Positions 33,440 to 47,900 of a stretch of DNA of 64,000 nt are shown here, in pieces. The notes under the pieces were generated by a model. That model saw nothing but the letters and a program-made list of their open reading frames with translations, made no database searches and was not told the origin of the DNA. Position numbers and translations under genes: made by a program. The stretch covers positions 4,268,501-4,332,500 of the forward strand of contig OX457065.1 of assembly GCA_949752795.1 (NCBI GenBank), given 5' to 3'. Origin of the DNA: Hyperoodon ampullatus. Taxonomy: Eukaryota > Chordata > Mammalia > Artiodactyla > Ziphiidae. The first letter of the stretch is position 1, and every line of letters starts with the position of its first letter.

Positions 33440-35779
33440 CCCTCAATGATTTTTTTTCAAAGCACTTTACTTTTATTAAACTCACATAACCTTCATAACA
33501 ACTTTATGATACAGGTGATATTTTAACAATTTTGCAGATGAAGAAATTGAAGCACTGAGGTAAGTTGTTCACAGTCACAACTTAGTAAATGGTGCAGTTA
33601 CAAGCAATCTGGCTCTAGATTCTGTGCTCTGAAATAGACTCTTGCCTTTCTAGAATATATGTTCTCTGAGAGCTCTTACATTAGGTGAAAATTTCAAGTT
33701 ATGTCATTATTGGGGTAAAATTGAGGAGTTTTTTGTTTTGTTTTTACAGTTTCTAAGGATCAGATTTATCAAAGCTGCATTGAATATCTACTGATATCCA
33801 TTGTTCCTGTTCTTACAGAGACAAAAAAGCAACTGTCCCCTGGGATACAGAGCCAGGAACAGCAGTGAGAAGACACCTAACCAAAGAAACACAAATCAGC
33901 AGAGTAACATAAGAAAACTGCTGGGTCCAGCCCTGCCTAACAGCCTCATTAGTGCCCCTACCTAAATATGTCTTATTTTCACTAATAACTTAGAAAATAT
34001 CTGGTCAGATAGAATGGCTTGCCTTTCAGAGCAGTAAATAGGTATATCTACCAATTATATATACTGGGAGAAACAAGAACATTTCCAAACACATCACTTT
34101 TGAAAATCTCAACAGTAATATTCCCTTGTCAAATAGAAATAATCTAATATTCATTTCTTCTATTTTTTTTTCATGGAAAGGCACTTTATTTATTTTATTT
34201 ATTTTTGGCTGCGTTGGGTCTTCACTGCTGCGTGCAGGCTTTCTCTAGTTGTGGTGAGCTGGGGCTACTCTTTGTTGCAGTGCATGGGCTTCTCACTGCA
34301 GTGGCTTCTCTTGTTGTGGAGCACAGACTGTAGGCGTGTGGGCTTCAGTAGTTGTGGCACACAGACTCAGTAGTTGTGGCTCACGGGCTCTAGACCTCAG
34401 GCTCAGTAGTTGTGGCACACAGGCTTAGTTGCTCTGCAGCATGTGGGATCTTCCCGGACCAGGGCTCGAACCCGTGTCCCCTGAATTGGCAGGCGGATTC
34501 TTAGCCACTGTGCCACCAGGGAAGCCTGGAAAGGCACTTTATTTTAAATATAGCAGTGTGTACACGTCAATCCCAAACTCCCAATCTATCCCTTCCTGCC
34601 CACCATCCCCCTTGGTAACCATAATTTCGTTCTCTAAGTCTGTCAGTCCGTTTCTGTTTTGTAAATAAGTTTATTTGTTATCTTTTTTTGTATGCTGCAT
34701 ATAAGCAATATCATATATTTGTTTTTCTCTGCCTGACTTACTTCACTTAGTATAATATTCTCCAGGTCCATCCATGTTGCTACAAGTGGCTTTATGTCAT
34801 TCTTTTTAATAGCTGAGAAATATTCCATTGCATATATGTACATCTTCTTTATCCATTCTTCTGCTGATGGAAGTTTAGGTTGCTTCCATGTCTTGGCTAT
34901 TGTAAACAGTGCTACAATGAACATTGGGGTGTATGTATCCTTTCGAACCATGTTTTTCAGTGGATATATGCCAAAGAGTGGGATTGCTGGATCATATGGT
35001 AGCTCTATTTTTAGTTTTTTTAAGGAACCTCCATACTGTTCTCCATAGTGGCTGCACCAATTTACATTCCCACCAACAGTGCAGCAGTGTTCCCTTTTCT
35101 CCACACCCTCTCCAGCATTTATTGTTTGCAGATATTTTGGTGATGGCCATTCCAACTGGTGTGAGGTGATACCTCATTGTAGTTTTGATTTGCATTTCTC
35201 TAATAATTAGTGATCTTGAGCATCTTTTCATGTGCCTGTTGGCCATCTGTATGTCTTCTTTGGAGAAATGTCTCTTTAGATCTTCTGCCCATTTTTTGAT
35301 TGGGTTGTTTGTAAATTTTAGAGATTAATCCTTTGTCTGTCACATTGTTAGCAAATATTTTCTCCCATTCTCTGGGCTGTCTTTTTGTTCTGTTTATGAT
35401 TTCCTTTGCTGTGCAAAAGCTTTTCAGTTTAATTAGGTCCCATTTGTTTTTGTTTTTACTTCCATTACTCTGGGAGATGGATCGAAAAAGATATTGCTGC
35501 AATTTATGTCAGAGTGTTCCACCTATGTTTTCCTCTAAGAGTTTTATGGTATCTGGTCTTACATTTAGGTCTTTAATCCATTTTGAGTTATTCTTGTGTA
35601 TAGTGTTAAAGAATGTTCTAATTCCATTTTTGCACATGTAGCAGTCCAGTGTTTCCAGCACCATTTATTGAAGAGATTGTCTTTCCTCCATTTTATAGTC
35701 TTGCCTCTTTTGTTGTAGATAATTGACCATAGGTGCGTGGGTTTATTTCTGGGCTTTTTATCTTGTTCCCTAAATGATT
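33440..35779 (-). mobile_element. L1 insertion with 3' transduction, inside the minisatellite
   Basis: A composite insert at 33,452-35,767 is bounded by near-identical 12-mers CCCTCAATGATT (33,440-33,451) and CCCTAAATGATT (35,768-35,779). Joining the flanks restores a normal array monomer. In minus-strand order it contains a 5'-truncated L1 (ORF2 end and short 3'UTR, 35,767 to about 34,172), an AATAAA and A-run (about 34,163-34,171), about 0.7 kb of non-L1 DNA with a MIR, then a second AATAAA (33,472-33,477) and a terminal A8. A later SINE sits inside it. Confidence 0.85.
34174..34544 (-). mobile_element. CHR-2-like SINE nested in the L1 insertion
   Basis: Reverse-orientation SINE at 34,192-34,526 with TTTGGCTGCGTTGGGTCTTC at the tail side and GCCACCAGGGAAGCC at the head side. 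The 18-bp target duplication TGGAAAGGCACTTTATTT occurs at 34,174-34,191 and 34,527-34,544. Confidence 0.95.
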
Positions 35780-36509
35780 AATTCACCTATTCCCTCAGCC
35801 ATTAATACACCAAGTTCCTCATCCCAATACATCCACTGCCTCAGCCATTACTTCACCCATTTTCTAGTGCCAGTAATGAACCATTCCCTAATGGGTCACC
35901 AATTCCCCCATGCTATTAATATGATTCCCTAAGCCATCAATTCATCTATTCCCTCAGCCATTAATACACCCATTAATTCACCCCTTCCCTCAGCCATTAA
36001 TTCACTCATTCCCACAGCCACCAATATACCCATTCCCTCAGCCATTAATGATTCCATTTGCTCAGCCATTAATGATTCCATTTACTCCACCACTAAAACA
36101 CCATTACCTCAGCCATTAATTCACCCATTCTGCCAGCCATTAATTCAGCCATGCCTGGATTCACTAATTCACCCTTTCACTCAGCCATTAATTCAGCCAA
36201 CCCCTCAGCCATTAATTCACCATGCCCTCACCTATTGCCTTAGCCATTATATACTCATTCCCTCAGCCATTAGTTAATACATTCCCTCATCCATTACTTC
36301 ACATATTCCCTCAGCCAATAATTCACCCATTTCCTGAGCCATTAACTCACCTATACCTTCAGCCATTAATAAACCAATTCCCACAGGTCTAATACATCCA
36401 TTCCCTCAGCCATTAATTCACCCCTTCCCACAGCCATTAATACACCCATTCCCTCATGCCATTACTTCACCTGTTAATTCAGCAATTATTTCAACCATTC
36501 CCTCAGCCA

Positions 36510-37330
36510 TTAATAGACCCATTCCATCTGAATTTAAATCACCAATTCCTTTAGCTATCATTATACTCATTCCCTCAGCCACTGATTCTCCCTTCCCTTT
36601 AACCATTACTCAACCATTCCTTCAGCCTTTGAAACACCAGTTCCCGCAACTGTTAATACACATATCCCCCCAACCATTAATTTAGCCATTCCCTCAGACA
36701 TTAATTCAGACATTCCCAGAAGCCAATAATTCAGCCAATCCTGAATCCATTAATTCAGCCATTCCCTCAGCGATTAATCCACTTATACCCTCAACCATTA
36801 ATTCACCTATACCCTCAGCCATTTTTACATCAATTTCTCATGCCTAATACACACATCCCCTCATGATTATTTCACACATTCTCTCAGCCATTGATACACC
36901 CTTTCCTTCATCCATTAATATACCCATTCCCTCATGCCATTAATACACCCATTCCCTCAGTCATTAATTCATCTATTCCCTCAGCCATTACACATTTCCT
37001 CATGCCATTAATTCACCAGTCCTCTCAGCCATTAATTCACCCATCCCCTCAGCCACTAATACACCTATTCCCTCAGCGATTAATTCCCCCATTCCATCAG
37101 CCATTGATACACCCATTCCTTCATCAATTAATACACCTATCCCTCATGCCATTAATACACCCATAAGCTCAGGCATTAAATTGTCTATTCCCTCAGTCAT
37201 TAATACACACATTTCCTCATGCCATTAATTTACCTGTTCCCTCAGCCCTATACACACATTCCCTCACCCTTTAATTCACCCATTCCCTCACCCTTTAATT
37301 CACCCATTCCCTCTCCATTAATTCATCCAT
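36510..37330. repeat. Older higher-order block, copy a (minisatellite)
   Basis: Diagnostic monomer variants (CATCTGAATTTAAATCACC, GATTCTCCCTTCCCTTTAA, CCTTTGAAACACCAG, AGACATTAATTCAGACATTC) recur in the same order at about 39,150-40,020, offset about 2.61-2.64 kb. More diverged than the 5.2-kb units further right. Confidence 0.85.
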
Positions 37331-38169
37331 TCCATCACACATTAATATACCCATTGCCTCATGCCATTAATACACCCATCCTCTCAGCCATTAATTCACC
37401 CTTTCCCTTAGCCATTAATTCAGCCAATCCCTCAGCCATTGATTCACTCTTTCCCTGCATCATTAACTCACCTATTACCTCAGCCATTAATACACTCATT
37501 CCCTTAGCCATTAATTCACCTATTCCATCAGCCATTAATACACCAATACCCTCAGGCCTAATAAACCCATTCCTTTAGTGATTAGTTCACCCATTCCCTC
37601 ATGACATTAATACTCCCATTCCCTCATGTCATTAATAAACCCAATCCTTAAGCCATTGGTTCACCATTCCCTCAATCATTAATTCACAGATTCCCTTAGC
37701 CATTAGTTTATCCATTGCCTCAGCCCTTACTACACCCATTCCTTCACCATTAATTCATCCATTCCCTCACCTACAAATATACCCATTCCCTCCGTGACTA
37801 ATACACTCATTTCTTCAGGCCATTAATTTACCCATTTCTTCAGCCATAATACCCACATTCCCTTAGCCTTTAATTCATCCATTCAGTCCTTATTTCACTC
37901 ATTCCCTCAGCCATTAATTCACCCATTCCCTAAGCCATTAATTCACCCATTCCATAAGTCATTAATTTACCCATTTTCAGCTGTTATTCAACTATTTCCT
38001 CAGCCATTTATTCAACCATTCCTTCAGATTTTGATACACCAGTACCTTCAGCCATTAATACACACAATGCCCACATCCATTAATTCACTCTTACCCTCAG
38101 CCATTAATTGTGGTATTCTCTCAGCCATTTATTCAGCCAATGCTTAAGCCATTAATTCACCCATTCCCT

Positions 38170-38860
38170 CAGTCATTAACTCACCTATTCCCTCAGTCAT
38201 TAATACACTCATTCCCTCAGCCATTACTTCACACATTCCCTCAGCCATGAATTCACCCATTCTCTCAGCCATTAATATACCCATTTCCTCATGCCGTTAA
38301 TTCACACAAGCCGCCAGTCCTAATACAAACTTTTCGTCAGCTATTAATACATCCATTCTCTCAGCCATTAGTTCTCCCGTTCTCTCAGCCATCAATACAC
38401 CATTTCCAGAAGTCGTTAATTCACCCATTACTTCTGCCATTAATTCACCCATTCTTTCTGCCATTAGTTTACTTATTGTCCAACCACTAATGCACCCAGT
38501 TCCTCAGGCATTAATTCATCTATTCCCTCAGCCATTAATACACTCATTTCCTCAGCCATTACTTCACACATCCCCTCAGTCATGAAATCACCCATTTCTC
38601 AGCCATTAATACACCCATTTCCTCATGCCATTAATTCATGCAATCCATCAGTCCTAATACCTTTTCGTCAGCTATTAATATGTACATTCTCTCAGCCATT
38701 AGTTTACCCAGTTCTCTCAGCCACCAATATACCATTTGAGGAAGTCATTAATTCACCCATTGCCCCTGCCATTAATTCACACATTCTTTTTGCCATTAGT
38801 TCACTCACTGTCTAAGCCACTAATGCACCCAGTTCCTCAGGGATTGATTCACGCATTCTC
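38170..38860. repeat. ~345-bp local tandem duplication in the minisatellite
   Basis: The series TTACTTCACACATTCCCTC, CCATTTCCTCATGCCGTTAA, CCTAATACAAACTTTTCGTC and AGCTATTAATACATCCATTC at about 38,215-38,360 recurs, diverged, at about 38,560-38,700, followed in both copies by an ATTTCC/ATTTGAGGAAGTC variant. Confidence 0.75.
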
Positions 38861-39149
38861 TCAGCCATTAGTGCACTCATTCTGACAGCCATATTCACCC
38901 ATTTCCTAAGACATTAGTTCACCCATTCCCTCAACCACTAATACACCAATTTTTCAGCCACTATTGCAACCGTTCTCTCAGTCACTTATTCACCCATTCC
39001 CTCAGTCATTAATTCAGCCAATCCCTCTGCCATTATTACACCTATTCCCTCAGTCATTAATACACCTTTATGCCTCATATACCTACGCATTCGGTCACTG
39101 ATTAGTTCACCCATATCCTCAGCCATTAACTCAGCTAATCCCTCAGCCA

Positions 39150-40020
39150 TTAATACACCCATTCCATCTGTATTTAAATCACCAATTCCTTCAGCTGTTA
39201 ATTCATTCATTCCATCAGCCACTGATTCTCCCTTCCCTTTAATGATTACTCAACCATTCCCTCAGCCTTTGAAACAACAGTTCCCGCAACCACTAATACA
39301 CACATCCCCCATCCCTTAATTTACCCATTCCCTCAGACATTAATTCAGACATTCCCGTAGCCAATAATTTATCCAATCCCGAATTCATTAATTTAGCCAT
39401 TCTCTCAGCCATTAATTCACTTAGAACCTCAACCATTTTACACCAATTTCCTTATGCCTAATACACCCATGCCCTCAGGAACTGGTTCACACATTCCCTC
39501 AGCCACTGATACACCCATTTCTTCATCCATTAATATACCCATCCCCTCATACCATTAATACAGCAATTCCCTCTGTCATTAATGCATCTATTGCCTCGGC
39601 CATTAATACACACATTTCCTCATGCCCTAATTCACCACTCCTCTCTGCCATTAATTCACCCATTCCCACAGCCATTATATACCCATTCCCTCATGACATT
39701 AATACACCCCTTCCCTCAGCCATTAGTGCACCCATTTCCTCAGCCATTAATTCACCCATTCCCTCAGCCCCCAATACACCCATTCACTCAGCCATTAATT
39801 CACCCATTCCTTAGTCATTAATACACCTATTCCCTCAGTGATTTGTTCACCCATTCCCTCATGTTATTAATAGTCATTAGCTTGGCCATTAATTCACCCA
39901 TTTCCTCAGCCACTAATACACCCATTTCCGCATGCTATTAATTTACCCATTCCCTCAGCCCTATACACACATTCTCTCTGCCTTTAATTCACCCTTTCCC
40001 GTAGCCATTAATTCAGCCCA
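39150..40020. repeat. Older higher-order block, copy b (minisatellite)
   Basis: Partner of 36,510-37,330, sharing the same ordered variant monomers including CCTTTGAAACAACAG (39,261-39,275) and CCCTATACACACATTC (about 39,959). Confidence 0.85.
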
Positions 40021-41069
40021 CCCCTCAGCCATTAATTCACCTATTACATTAAATCACCTATTACTTTAGCCATTAATACATACATCCCCCCATCAATTAA
40101 TTTACTCATTCCTTCAGACATTAATTCAGCCAGTCCCTCAGCCATTAATTCAGCCATTTACTTAGCCTCTGATACACCAATTCCCTCAACCATTAATACA
40201 GATTCCCCAATCCTTTTATTACCTATTCAGGCCTCCATAATTGACCCATTCCCTTAGCCATTAATTCAGGCATTCCTTAAACCATTAATTAAGTAAATCC
40301 CTCATTCATTAATTCAGCCCATCCCTCAGCCTTTAATTCCCCATTCCCTCAGCCCTTAATTCACCTATACTCTCAGCCATTAATTCACCCATTCCCCCAG
40401 GCATTAATTCACCTATTCCCTCAGCCCTTACACCACCCATTCCATCAGCCACATTCACCAATTTCCTACGACTTAGTTCACCCTCTAGTTTACCTGTTCC
40501 TTTAAACTATAATACTCCCATTCATTCAGCCATTAACTCACCGGTTTCCCTCAGCTATTTAACTAAGCCATTCCCTCAGCCATTAATTCAGCCATACTCA
40601 TCACCATTAAGTCAGCCATTTTATCTTCCATTATTTCACCCATTCTTTCAGCCACTAATACACTTATTCTGCAGCTATTCATTTATCCATTCCTTCAGCC
40701 ATTAATTCACTAATTCTATTAGAAGTAGTTCACCCACCCCCTCAGCCAAAATTCACCCATTCCCTCAACATTAATTGACCTCTTCCCACAGCAAATAATT
40801 CATCCATTCCCTCAGCCATTAATACAACTTTCCTTCAAGATACCGATACACCCATCCCTCGGCGGTTGTTCATTTATTTCCTCAAAAACGAATACATGCA
40901 TTCACGCAGCCATAAATTCAACCATTGCCTCAGCTATTAATTTATCTATTCCAACAGGCATTAATATAGCCATTTCCTTATGCCATTCATCCACCCATTC
41001 CCTTGCCATTAACTCACCCATTACTTCAGCCATTAATTTACCTATACCTTCAGCCAAAGTTCACCCAAT

Positions 41070-44000
41070 CCCTAAGCCATTAATTCACCTATTCCTTCCA
41101 CCATTAATACACCCATTCCCTCACATCTAATACACCCATTCCCTTAACCATTAGGTCACCCATTCCCTCATGACATTAATTTACCCCTTCCTTCAGCTCT
41201 TATACACACACTCCCTCAGCCCTTAATTCATCCATTGCCTCTCCATTAATTCACCACTCCTCTCAGCCATTAATTCATCCATTCCATCACCCATTAATAT
41301 ACCCGTGCTTCATGCCATTAATACACCCATTCTCCCGACCATTAATTCAGCTATTTCATCAGCATTAATACAACTGTTGCCTCCTGCCATTAATTTACCC
41401 ATTCCCTCAACCATTAATACACCCTATCCTTCAGTCATTATTACACTCATTCCCTTAGCCACTAATAAACCCATTCCATAGCCACTAATTCACTCATTCC
41501 CTTAGCCATTCATTCACCCATTTCCTCATGCCACTGATACATCCATTCCCTCATGACACTGATACACGCATCGCTCAGCCATTGTTCATTTATTCCCTCA
41601 AAAACTACTACATGCATTTCTTCACCCTTTAATTCACCCACCACTTCAGCCCTTAATTCACCTATTCCTTCAGCCATTACTTAAACTATTCCCTCAGCCA
41701 TTAATCCAGCCATCCTTTCAGCTTTTGATACACCAATTCCATCAGCCATTAATACACATTCCCACACCCATTAATTCAGCCAATCCCTCAGCCATTCCTT
41801 CACACATTCCCTCAGCCATAATTCACCCATTTCTTCAGCTATTAACTCACCCATTCCCTCTGCTGTTGATAAACCTCAGCCACTGACACACCTATTCCTT
41901 CATGCCATTATTCACCCATTCCCTTGTCCCTAATAATGATTCCCTCAGCCAGTAATTCACCCATTCCCTCAGCGGCAATAGAGACTCCCTCAGCTAGTCA
42001 GCCATTTCCTCAGCCATTAATCCATCCACTCCCTCAGCCATTAACATATCCATTCTCTCAGCCATTAATTCACCCATTTCCTCATGCCATTAACTCACCC
42101 ATTCCCTTGGCCCTCAAACAAGCTTTCCGCCACCTATTAATTCATCCATTCTCTCAGCCGTTAGTTCACTCACGCTCTCAGCCACAAATACACGATTTCC
42201 GTAAACCATTCATTCACCTATTCCCTCTGCCATATTTCACTCATTCTATCCACCATTTCTCTTTCCACTCATTCTCTAAGGCACTAATGCACCCAGTCCC
42301 TCAGGCATTAATACACCTATTCCCCAGCTGTTAGTTCACCCATTCCATCAGCTACATTCACCCATTTCCTAAGACATTTGTTCACCCATTCCCTCAGCCA
42401 CTGATATACTGATTTCCAAGCCCACTAATACACCCATTCTCTCAGTCGTTAACTCAGTACTCCCTCAGCCTTTAATGCACCCATTCCTTCAGCCATTAAT
42501 TAACCTATACCCTCAGGTGTTAATTCAACCATTCCCTCAGGCATTAATTCACCTATTCCCTCAGATATTAGTTCAGCCATTTCGACAGCCACATTCACCC
42601 ATTTCCTAAGACATTGGTTCACCCATTCCATTAGACTCAAAGACATTCATTCACTCAGCTATTAACTCACCCTCTCCCTCTGCTTTCCCTCATCCATTAA
42701 TACACCCATTCTTCAATCCATTAATGTACCCATTCCCTCATGCCACTAGTTCATCCATTCCCTCATCCACTAATACAGCCATTCCCTCCACATTAATTCA
42801 CCCATTCCCTCAGCTGTTATGACTCATTCCGTCAGCCATTAATTCATCCATTCTGTCCACCATTAAGTCAGCCATTTTATCACCCATTATTTCACCCATT
42901 CTTTCAGCCACTAATACACCTCTTCCAGGCAGCTATTCATTCATCCATCCCCTCATCCATTAGTTTACTGATTACCATAGGAATTAGTTCACCCATTTCC
43001 TCAGGCAACAATCCACCCATTAACTCAACTATTAATTCACCTTATCCCTCAGCCCTTAATACACCCATTCCCTGAGCCATTGATACACCTATTCCTTCAT
43101 CTATAATATACCCATTGTCTCATGCCATTAATACAACCATTCCCTCAAACACTAATACACCCATTTTCTAGGCCACTAATGCACCCATTCTTTCAACCAT
43201 TAATTCACCCATTCCATCAGCCATTAATACACCAATTGTTTTATGCCTAGACACCCATTCACTCAGCAGTTAGTTCACATATATACCCGCCATTAATTCA
43301 GCCAGTCCCTCAGCCATTATTTCATCCATTCCCAAAGCCTTTGATACACCAATTCCCTCAACCATTAATACACACATTCCCCCATCCACTAATTCACACT
43401 CATGCACACCTCCATTAATTCACCCATTCCCTCAGCCATTTATTCAGTTTTCCCTCAGCCATTAACTCAGCCAATCCTTCACCCACTAAATCACCCATTC
43501 CTCACCATTAATTCACCCATTCTCTCCAACATTAAGCCAGCCATATTCTCATCCACTGTTTCACCCATTCTTGCAGCCACTAATACACCTCCTGCAGCCA
43601 TTCACTCATTCATTCCCTCAGCCATTAATTCACTAGTTAACTTAGGAATTAGTTCACTCACTACCTCAGCCATTAGTTTATCCATTCTCTCAGCCATTAG
43701 TTTACCCATCCCCTCAACCATTAATTCACCTATTCCCTGAGCCTTTAAAACACCCATTCCCTGAGCCATTAATACACCTATCCCCTTATCTATAATATAC
43801 ACATTCCCTCATGCCATTAATACACCCATTCCTTCAGCCATTAATTCATCTATTCCCTCAGCCATTAATACACTCACTTCCTCTTGGCATTAATTAGTGC
43901 ATACTCTCAACCCTAATACAAACTTTCCTTCACCTATTAATTCATCCATCCGCTCAGCCACTAACCCACCATTTCCGTAAGTCATTAATTCACCCATTTT

Positions 44001-44959
44001 TTTCTGCCATAAGTTCACTCATTCTCTAAGCCACTAATGCACCCAGTTCCTCCAAGCATTAATTCACCTATTACATCAGTCAGTAGTTCACCCATTCTAT
44101 AAGCTACATTCGCCCATTTCTTAAGAAATTAGTTCACCCATTCCCTCAAACAGTAATACACCCGTTTTCTAGGCGACTAATGCACCTATTCTCTCACCCA
44201 TTAATTCAGCCAATCCCTGAGACATTCTCTCAGCCATTAATTAAACTATTTCTTCAGATATTCCCCCATTCTCTCAGCCACAAATACACCCACATCTTCA
44301 GCCATTAATGCACGCATTTTCTCAGGTATTAATTCACCTGCTGTGTCAGTCATTAAAACAGCCAATCCCTCAGCCATTATCATGGCCTTTGGTATAACAA
44401 TTCCCTTAACCATTAATACATACACTCCTCCATCCATTAATTCAGCCATACCCATCTGTTAATTCACCCATCCCTAGCCATTAATTCATCCATTTCCTCA
44501 GCCATTAATTTACCTATTCCCTCTACCATTACCTCACCCACTCTTTCCGCCTTAGTTCACCCATACTGTAATTCACTAATCCACCCAGTCCTTCAGGCAT
44601 TAATTCACATATTCCCTCTGCCATTAGTTCACTCATTCCCTCAACCACTAATACACCCATTTACTAGGCCTTCAATGCACCCATCCTCTCAGCATTAATT
44701 CAACCATTCTCTCAGCCATTCCCTTGGCCATTAATACACACATTTCTCCATTGCATTTTTTTATATTATTGTTGAAAAGAACTTTTTTGATGATGACCAT
44801 TTTTAAGGTCTTTTTAAACTGCTACAATATTGCTTCTGTTTTATATTTTGGTTTTTGGCCGCGAGGCCTGTGGGATCTTAGCTCCCCAACCAGGTATCAA
44901 ACCCACACCCCGTGCATTGTAATGCGAAGTCTTAAACACTGCACTGCCAGGCAAGTCCC
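41070..44959. repeat. Higher-order copy 1 (5'-truncated, lacks second SINE)
   Basis: From about 41,070 the sequence becomes alignable, variant by variant, with 49,245 onward. The copy ends in SINE-2 (44,757-44,959). At about 41,600-41,615 it has the uninterrupted sequence CTCAAAAACTACTACATGC, the empty site of the SINE found in copies 3-5. Without that SINE its length agrees with copy 3 over the same interval (about 3.68 kb). Confidence 0.9.
44757..44959 (-). mobile_element. SINE-2, higher-order copy 1
   Basis: tRNA-derived CHR-type SINE in reverse orientation, with the body GTGGGATCTTAGCTCCCCAA, CCAGGTATCAAACCCACACC and GCACTGCCAGGCAAGTCCC. TCTCCATT-type direct repeats flank it. Confidence 0.9.
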
Positions 44960-47900
44960 TCTCCATTTCACTTAAATCATACACTCCGGCATCCATTAAT
45001 ACACCGATTGCCTCAGCCACTCATACAACCATAAACTAGGTCACTAATGCACCCATTCCTTCAACCATTACTTCAGCTAGTCCTTCAGCCATTGATACAG
45101 CCATTCTCTCAGGCTTTCATACACCAATTCCCTCAGCTATTAATACTGTAAACAAATTCCCACGTCCATTAATTCACACATTCCCGTATCCATTAATTCA
45201 CCTTTTCTCTCAGCCATTAATTCAGGCATTCTCTCAGCCATTAAGTCACCCATCTTTAAGTCATTAACTAACCTATTCCCTCAGCCACTAATACACTCAT
45301 TCCTTTAGTCTTTACTTCACACATTCCCTCAGCCAGAATTCACCTATTCTGGCAGCCATTAATACACCAATTCCCTAAGGCCTAATACACCCATTTTCTT
45401 AGCAATTAGTCCACACATGCCCTCATGCCATTAATACACCCATTCCCTTTCTCATTTATAAACCCATTCGCTCAACCATTAGTTCACTGTTACCTCAATC
45501 ATTAGTTCACAGGTCCCTGACCCATTAGTTTATCCATTGCCCCATCCCTTAATACTCCCATTCCCTCAGGCACTCAATCACACTTTCATTTAGCCACTAA
45601 TCCTCAGCCATTATTTAAGCCATTCCCTCAGCCTTTGATACACCAATTCCCTCAGGCACTAATACATACATTCCCACATGCATTAAATCAGCCACTTCCT
45701 CAGCCATTAATTGGGACAATCCCTGAGCCATTAATTCAGTCATTCTCTGCACCATTAATTCAGCCAATCCCTCAGCCATTCCTTCACACATTCCCTCAGC
45801 AATAATCCACCCATTCCTTCAGCTATTAACTCACCCATTCCCTCTGCTGTTGATAAACCTCAGCCACTGACACACCTATTCCTTCATGCCATTATTCACC
45901 CATTCCCTTGTCCCTAATAATGATTCCCTCAGCCAGTAATTCACCCATTCCCTCAGCGGTAATAGAGACTCCCTCAGCTAGTCAGCCATTTCCTCAGCCA
46001 TTAATCCATCCACTCCCTCAGCCATTAACATATCCATTCTCTCAGCAATTAATTCACCCATTTCCTCAGCAGTAATAGAGACTCCCTTAGCTATTCTGCC
46101 ATTTCCTCAGCCATTAATCCATCTACTCCCTCAGCCATTAACATATCCATTCTCTCAGCCATTAATTCACCCATTTCCTCATGCCATTAACTCACCCATT
46201 CCCTCGGCCCTCAAACAAGCTTTCCGCCACCTATTAATTCATCCATTCTCTCAGCCGTTAGTTCACTCATGCTCTCAGCCACAAACACACGATTTCGGTA
46301 AATCATTCATTCACCTATTCCCTCTGTCATATTTCACTCATTCTATCCACCATTTCTCTTTCCACTCATTCTCTAAGGCACTAATGCACCCAGTCCCTCA
46401 GGCATTAATTCACCTACTCCCCCGCCATTAGTTCACCCATTCCATCAGCTACATTCACCCATTTCCTAAGACATTCGTTCACCCATTCCCTCAACCACTG
46501 ATATACCGATTTCCCAGCCCACTAATACACCCATTCTCTCAGTCGTTAATTCAGTACTCCCTCAGCCTTTAATTCACCCATTCCTTCAGCCATTAATTAA
46601 CCTATAACCTCAGGTGTAAATTCACCCATTCCCTCAGCCATTTATTCAGTTTTCCCTCAGCCATTAACTCAGCCAATCCTTCACCCACTAAATCACCCAT
46701 TCCTCACCATTAATTCACCCATTCCTCACCATTAATTCACCCATTCTTTACAACATTAAGCCAGCCATATTCTCATCCACTGTTTCACCCATTCTTGCAG
46801 CCACTAATAAGCCTCCTGCAGCCCTTCATTCATTCATTCCCTCAGCCATTAATTCACTAGTTAGCTTAGGAATTAGTTCACTTACTACCTCAGCCATTAG
46901 TTTATCCATTCTCTCAGCCATTAGTTTACCCATCCCCTCAACCATTAATTCACCTATTCCCTGAGCCTTTAATACACCCATTCCATGAGCCATTAATACA
47001 CCTATCCCCTTATCTATAATATGCACATTCCCTCATGCCATTAATACACCCATTCCTTCAGCCATTAATTCATCTATTCCCTCAGCCATTAATACACTCA
47101 CTTCCTCTTGGCATTAATTAATGCATACCCTCAACCCTAATACAAACTTTCCTTCAGCTATTAATTCATCCGTCTGCTCAGCCACTAACCCACCATTTCC
47201 GTAAGTCATTAATTCAACCATTTTTCTCTGCCATAAGTTCAGTCATTCAGCCACTAATGCACCCAGTTCCTCCAAGCATTAATTCACCTATTACATCAGC
47301 TATTAGTTCACCCATTCCATAAGCTACATTCGCCCATTTCTTAAGAAGTTAGTTCACCCATTCCCTCAAACAGTAAAACACCCGTTTTCTAGGTGACTAA
47401 TGCACCCATTCTCTCACCCATTAATTCAGCCAATCCCTGAGACATTCTCTCGGCCATTAATTAAACTGTTTCTTCAGACATTCCCCCATTCTCTCAGCCA
47501 CAAATACACCCACATCTTTGGCCACTAATGCACCCATTTTCTCAGGTATTAATTCACCTGCTGTGTCCATCATTAATACAGCCAATCCCTCAGCCATTAT
47601 TTCAGCCATTCCCATAGCCTTTGATATAGCAATTCCCTTAACCATTAATACACACACTCCTCCATCCATTAATTCACCCATACCATCTGTTAATTCACCG
47701 ATCCCTAGCCATTAATTCATCCATTTCCTCAGCCATTAATTTACCCATTCCCTCTACCATTAATTCAGCCATTCTATCCACCTTAGTTCAACCATACTGT
47801 AATCCACTAGTCCAGCCAGTACTTCAGGCATTAATTCACATATTCCCTCTGCCATTAGTTCACTCATTGCCTCAACCACTAATATACCCATTTACTAGGC

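Noticed and set aside
31120..33440. Telomere-like or subtelomeric repeat
   Set aside because: No TTAGGG runs; the monomer is unrelated to telomere repeats.
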